NCBI RefSeq assembly: GCF_000013665.1
Contig: NC_007912.1
Location: forward strand, 3,465,501 to 3,529,500
Direction: 5' to 3'
From: Saccharophagus degradans 2-40
Lineage (GTDB): Bacteria > Pseudomonadota > Gammaproteobacteria > Pseudomonadales > Cellvibrionaceae
Length of the DNA: 64,000 bases
Under the pieces are notes generated by a model, which did no database searches, was not told the DNA's origin, and saw nothing but the letters and a program-made list of their open reading frames with translations. Of the stretch, positions 62,863-64,000 are shown piece after piece; position 1 is the first letter of the stretch; the number at the start of each line of letters is the position of its first letter. Made by a program: the position numbers and the translations under genes.

Positions 62863-63064
62863 TACTTTCTTTGACAGCCCCAGAAGTCGACTGCCTCAAG
62901 CAGTTGGCTTCTGGGGCCTCAATATCTTTCTCCCGATACATAACTCGCCCCTGTAGTTTCAAATACCTGGGGCCAATCCTTTCGGAACGCCACCGCTCTA
63001 AAGTCGCTTCACTTACGCCCCATCGATTCGCCAGCTGCCTCTGATCCATGTGTATTACCGTCAT
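62849..63064 (-). CDS. Small helix-turn-helix (excisionase/AlpA-type) protein, paralogue of 52797
   Basis: A 71-residue protein with QRQLANRWGVSEATLERWRSERIGPRYLKLQGRVMYREKDIEAPEANC, an HTH_17 winged helix that closely follows the protein at 52797-52997. Its tail differs and is Ser-rich. The conserved R-V-x-Y-R-E-x-D wing is intact. Its position near the right end of the island, as its paralogue is near the left, suggests duplication of an island module. Confidence 0.75.
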   Translation of the reverse strand: MTVIHMDQRQLANRWGVSEATLERWRSERIGPRYLKLQGRVMYREKDIEAPEANCLRQSTSGAVKESISSS

Positions 63065-63226
63065 AAAAACTCCTGTGTTGGACTATTTGGTAACCACCAT
63101 GAACGCTCAAAACTACGGATCAAATCAAGCTAATTTGGGTTGGTTAGAGGCATAAATATCGATAGCTAATCGCAGGTATTTAATGGACTTGTTCGGTTGC
63201 GAGTTAGGGAACTGAACCCGCGTCCC

Positions 63227-63421
63227 GCCCCACCACCAAACCAATAAAAAAGCCTCACCCGCAAGGGTGGGACTTTTTTATTGGCTGTGAGCCTGACTTT
63301 TGAGCTTCCACAGTCGGGGTTCACAAAATTGTCAGGAACAATTTTGGGCGACCGTCAGGTCGCCCCGCAGGGGTGAGGGCCAAGGATGGCCCGAATCCAA
63401 TCCCCCCGCCGATTGCCGAGG
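63227..63421. repeat. Repeat A, copy 3: right-end junction
   Basis: GCCCCACCACCAAACC, the same terminator hairpin as the copies at 15498 and 43601, a 73-nt hairpin element and the ending ATCCCCCCGCCGATTGCCGAGG, shared with copy 1. It probably marks the right limit of the whole ssrA-inserted region. Confidence 0.75.
63324..63396. mobile_element. Short multi-hairpin element, copy 7 (73 nt)
   Basis: Identical in plan to copy 1, with GGGCGACC/GGTCGCCC giving a perfect second stem where copies 1 and 4 have changes. It begins CAAAATTGT and ends CGAAT. Confidence 0.7.
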
Positions 63422-63626
63422 AAAGTTAACAGGCAGATTAATGCGGCCGTCGTATTTACAATAACTTATCCCTTATTACCAATACTTCTAAACCGTAATG
63501 CCGCCGTATCGCCCCAATCCCCCCACAACGGCCCTTTATCTATCTGCCCTTAAAACCCAAACAACACTCACCCAGCCTAAAACACGGCTTTTTGGCGCCA
63601 AACAACTCCTTTATTGCTAATCTAAA

Positions 63627-63641
63627 TGTTAAGCGTTATCA
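63627..63641. promoter_or_regulatory. Fur-box-like site
   Basis: TGTTAAGCGTTATCA matches the 7-1-7 Fur consensus TGATAAT-n-ATTATCA at 11 of 14 arm positions and lies 66 bases before the receptor ATG, the usual distance for an iron-regulated promoter. Confidence 0.55.
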
Positions 63642-63707
63642 TTCGCACACATTAAGAGCATTATTTCTAACTGCTCACTTTGGCCATTTTTGGAGTGTTT
63701 CCTTATT

Positions 63708-64000
63708 ATGATTTCCCGACTGTCCCCTTTGGTAGCTTTTATCTGCCTAACTACTACATCTGTTGCTTTTGCCGAGGAAGGCACCAGCTCTAAGCTGGAA
63801 GAAACCTTTATATATGGTGAGCAGGGAAAGACAGACACTGCAACAAAACTTGAGCTAAGTATTTTTGAAACCCCGCAAACCGTTACCGCGGTTTCTAGAG
63901 CGCAGCTGGACGAATTTGCGTTAACCAGCATTTCTGATGTGCTTAACTATGCACCAGGCATTACCGTAGAAGAAGTTGAAACTAATCGAACCTACTACAC
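63708..64000 (+). CDS. TonB-dependent receptor, N-terminal part (gene continues beyond the window)
   Basis: Open from the ATG at 63708 to the end of the window, 97 codons. Signal peptide MISRLSPLVAFICLTTTSVAFA, then the plug domain: LSIFETPQTVTAVSRAQLDEFALTSISDVLNYAPGITVEEVE, the typical PQTVxVxxxxxLxxxxxxxxxDxLxxxPGI pattern of siderophore receptors of the FpvA/FhuE kind. It takes up an iron chelate across the outer membrane with TonB energy. The Fur-box-like site upstream fits iron control. Confidence 0.88.
   Translation, partial: MISRLSPLVAFICLTTTSVAFAEEGTSSKLEETFIYGEQGKTDTATKLELSIFETPQTVTAVSRAQLDEFALTSISDVLNYAPGITVEEVETNRTYY

Larger units (their letters stand above)
63065..63707. other. 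Right end of the accessory region and receptor promoter
   Basis: About 640 bases. The left half holds a degenerate CCACCA-ending sequence (63193-63237) and repeat A copy 3; the right half is chromosomal and holds the Fur box and start of the receptor gene. No gene lies between. Confidence 0.6.

Noticed and set aside
1..64000. CRISPR array
   Set aside because: No series of regularly spaced repeats was seen; the dispersed hairpin copies are far apart and have variable stems.
1..64000. Retron or diversity-generating retroelement
   Set aside because: No reverse transcriptase gene with the YADD-type motif was found.

Overview
This window looks like a chromosome segment of a marine gammaproteobacterium of the Cellvibrionaceae type; Saccharophagus is the closest match I would suggest, as an inference. 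The evidence is the moderately AT-rich coding, the gene order recN, fur, bamE, rnfH, ratA, smpB, ssrA, a tmRNA tag reading ANDDNYGAQLAA, and a secreted beta-helix enzyme with CBM6 and discoidin-like modules. No sequence search was run.

Layout. Bases 1-6571 are core chromosome and end in the tmRNA gene ssrA. Its 3' end is the integration site of a long accessory region of about 57 kb (6572 to about 63420), which looks like several elements stacked end to end. Each junction carries a degenerate CCACCA-ending sequence followed by one of two repeated terminator modules (A at 15498, 43601, 63227; B at 43784, 48494, 52676). Core-like sequence resumes at 63421, with a Fur box and the start of a TonB-dependent receptor.

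Island I (6.6-15.5 kb) has a tyrosine integrase, an AlpA-like regulator, unknown genes, a translationally coupled pair (GHKL ATPase plus a 758-residue protein) that is a candidate undescribed defence or stress system, a PD-(D/E)XK-like nuclease and a ribbon-helix-helix regulator. Island II (15.5-43.6 kb) has a ParE/Phd toxin-antitoxin pair, a complete type 1 BREX operon (brxA-brxB-brxC-pglX-[AAA ATPase-DUF4276]-pglZ-brxL) led by a small HTH gene, prophage scraps, a large serine recombinase, and metabolic and regulatory genes under AraC and LysR regulators. Island III (43.8-48.5 kb) has a decayed IS3 element, small exported proteins and a frameshifted IS91 transposase. Island IV (48.5-52.7 kb) is a TetR regulator with a DevBCA-type ABC exporter. 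Island V (52.7-63.2 kb) has HigBA, a broken TOTE-type primase, small exported proteins, a Sel1 lipoprotein, the large beta-helix enzyme and helicase and IS91 remnants.

The most unusual finding is a family of about 70-73 nt multi-hairpin elements (15600, 33621, 33695, 43695, 53333, 54086, 63324, perhaps 16874). Their stems differ between copies but stay paired, while the AGGA-like loops and the GAAT end are conserved. Three copies appear to interrupt genes at positions that can be inferred from the protein reading, each with a 2-bp target duplication. This fits a small mobile structured element.
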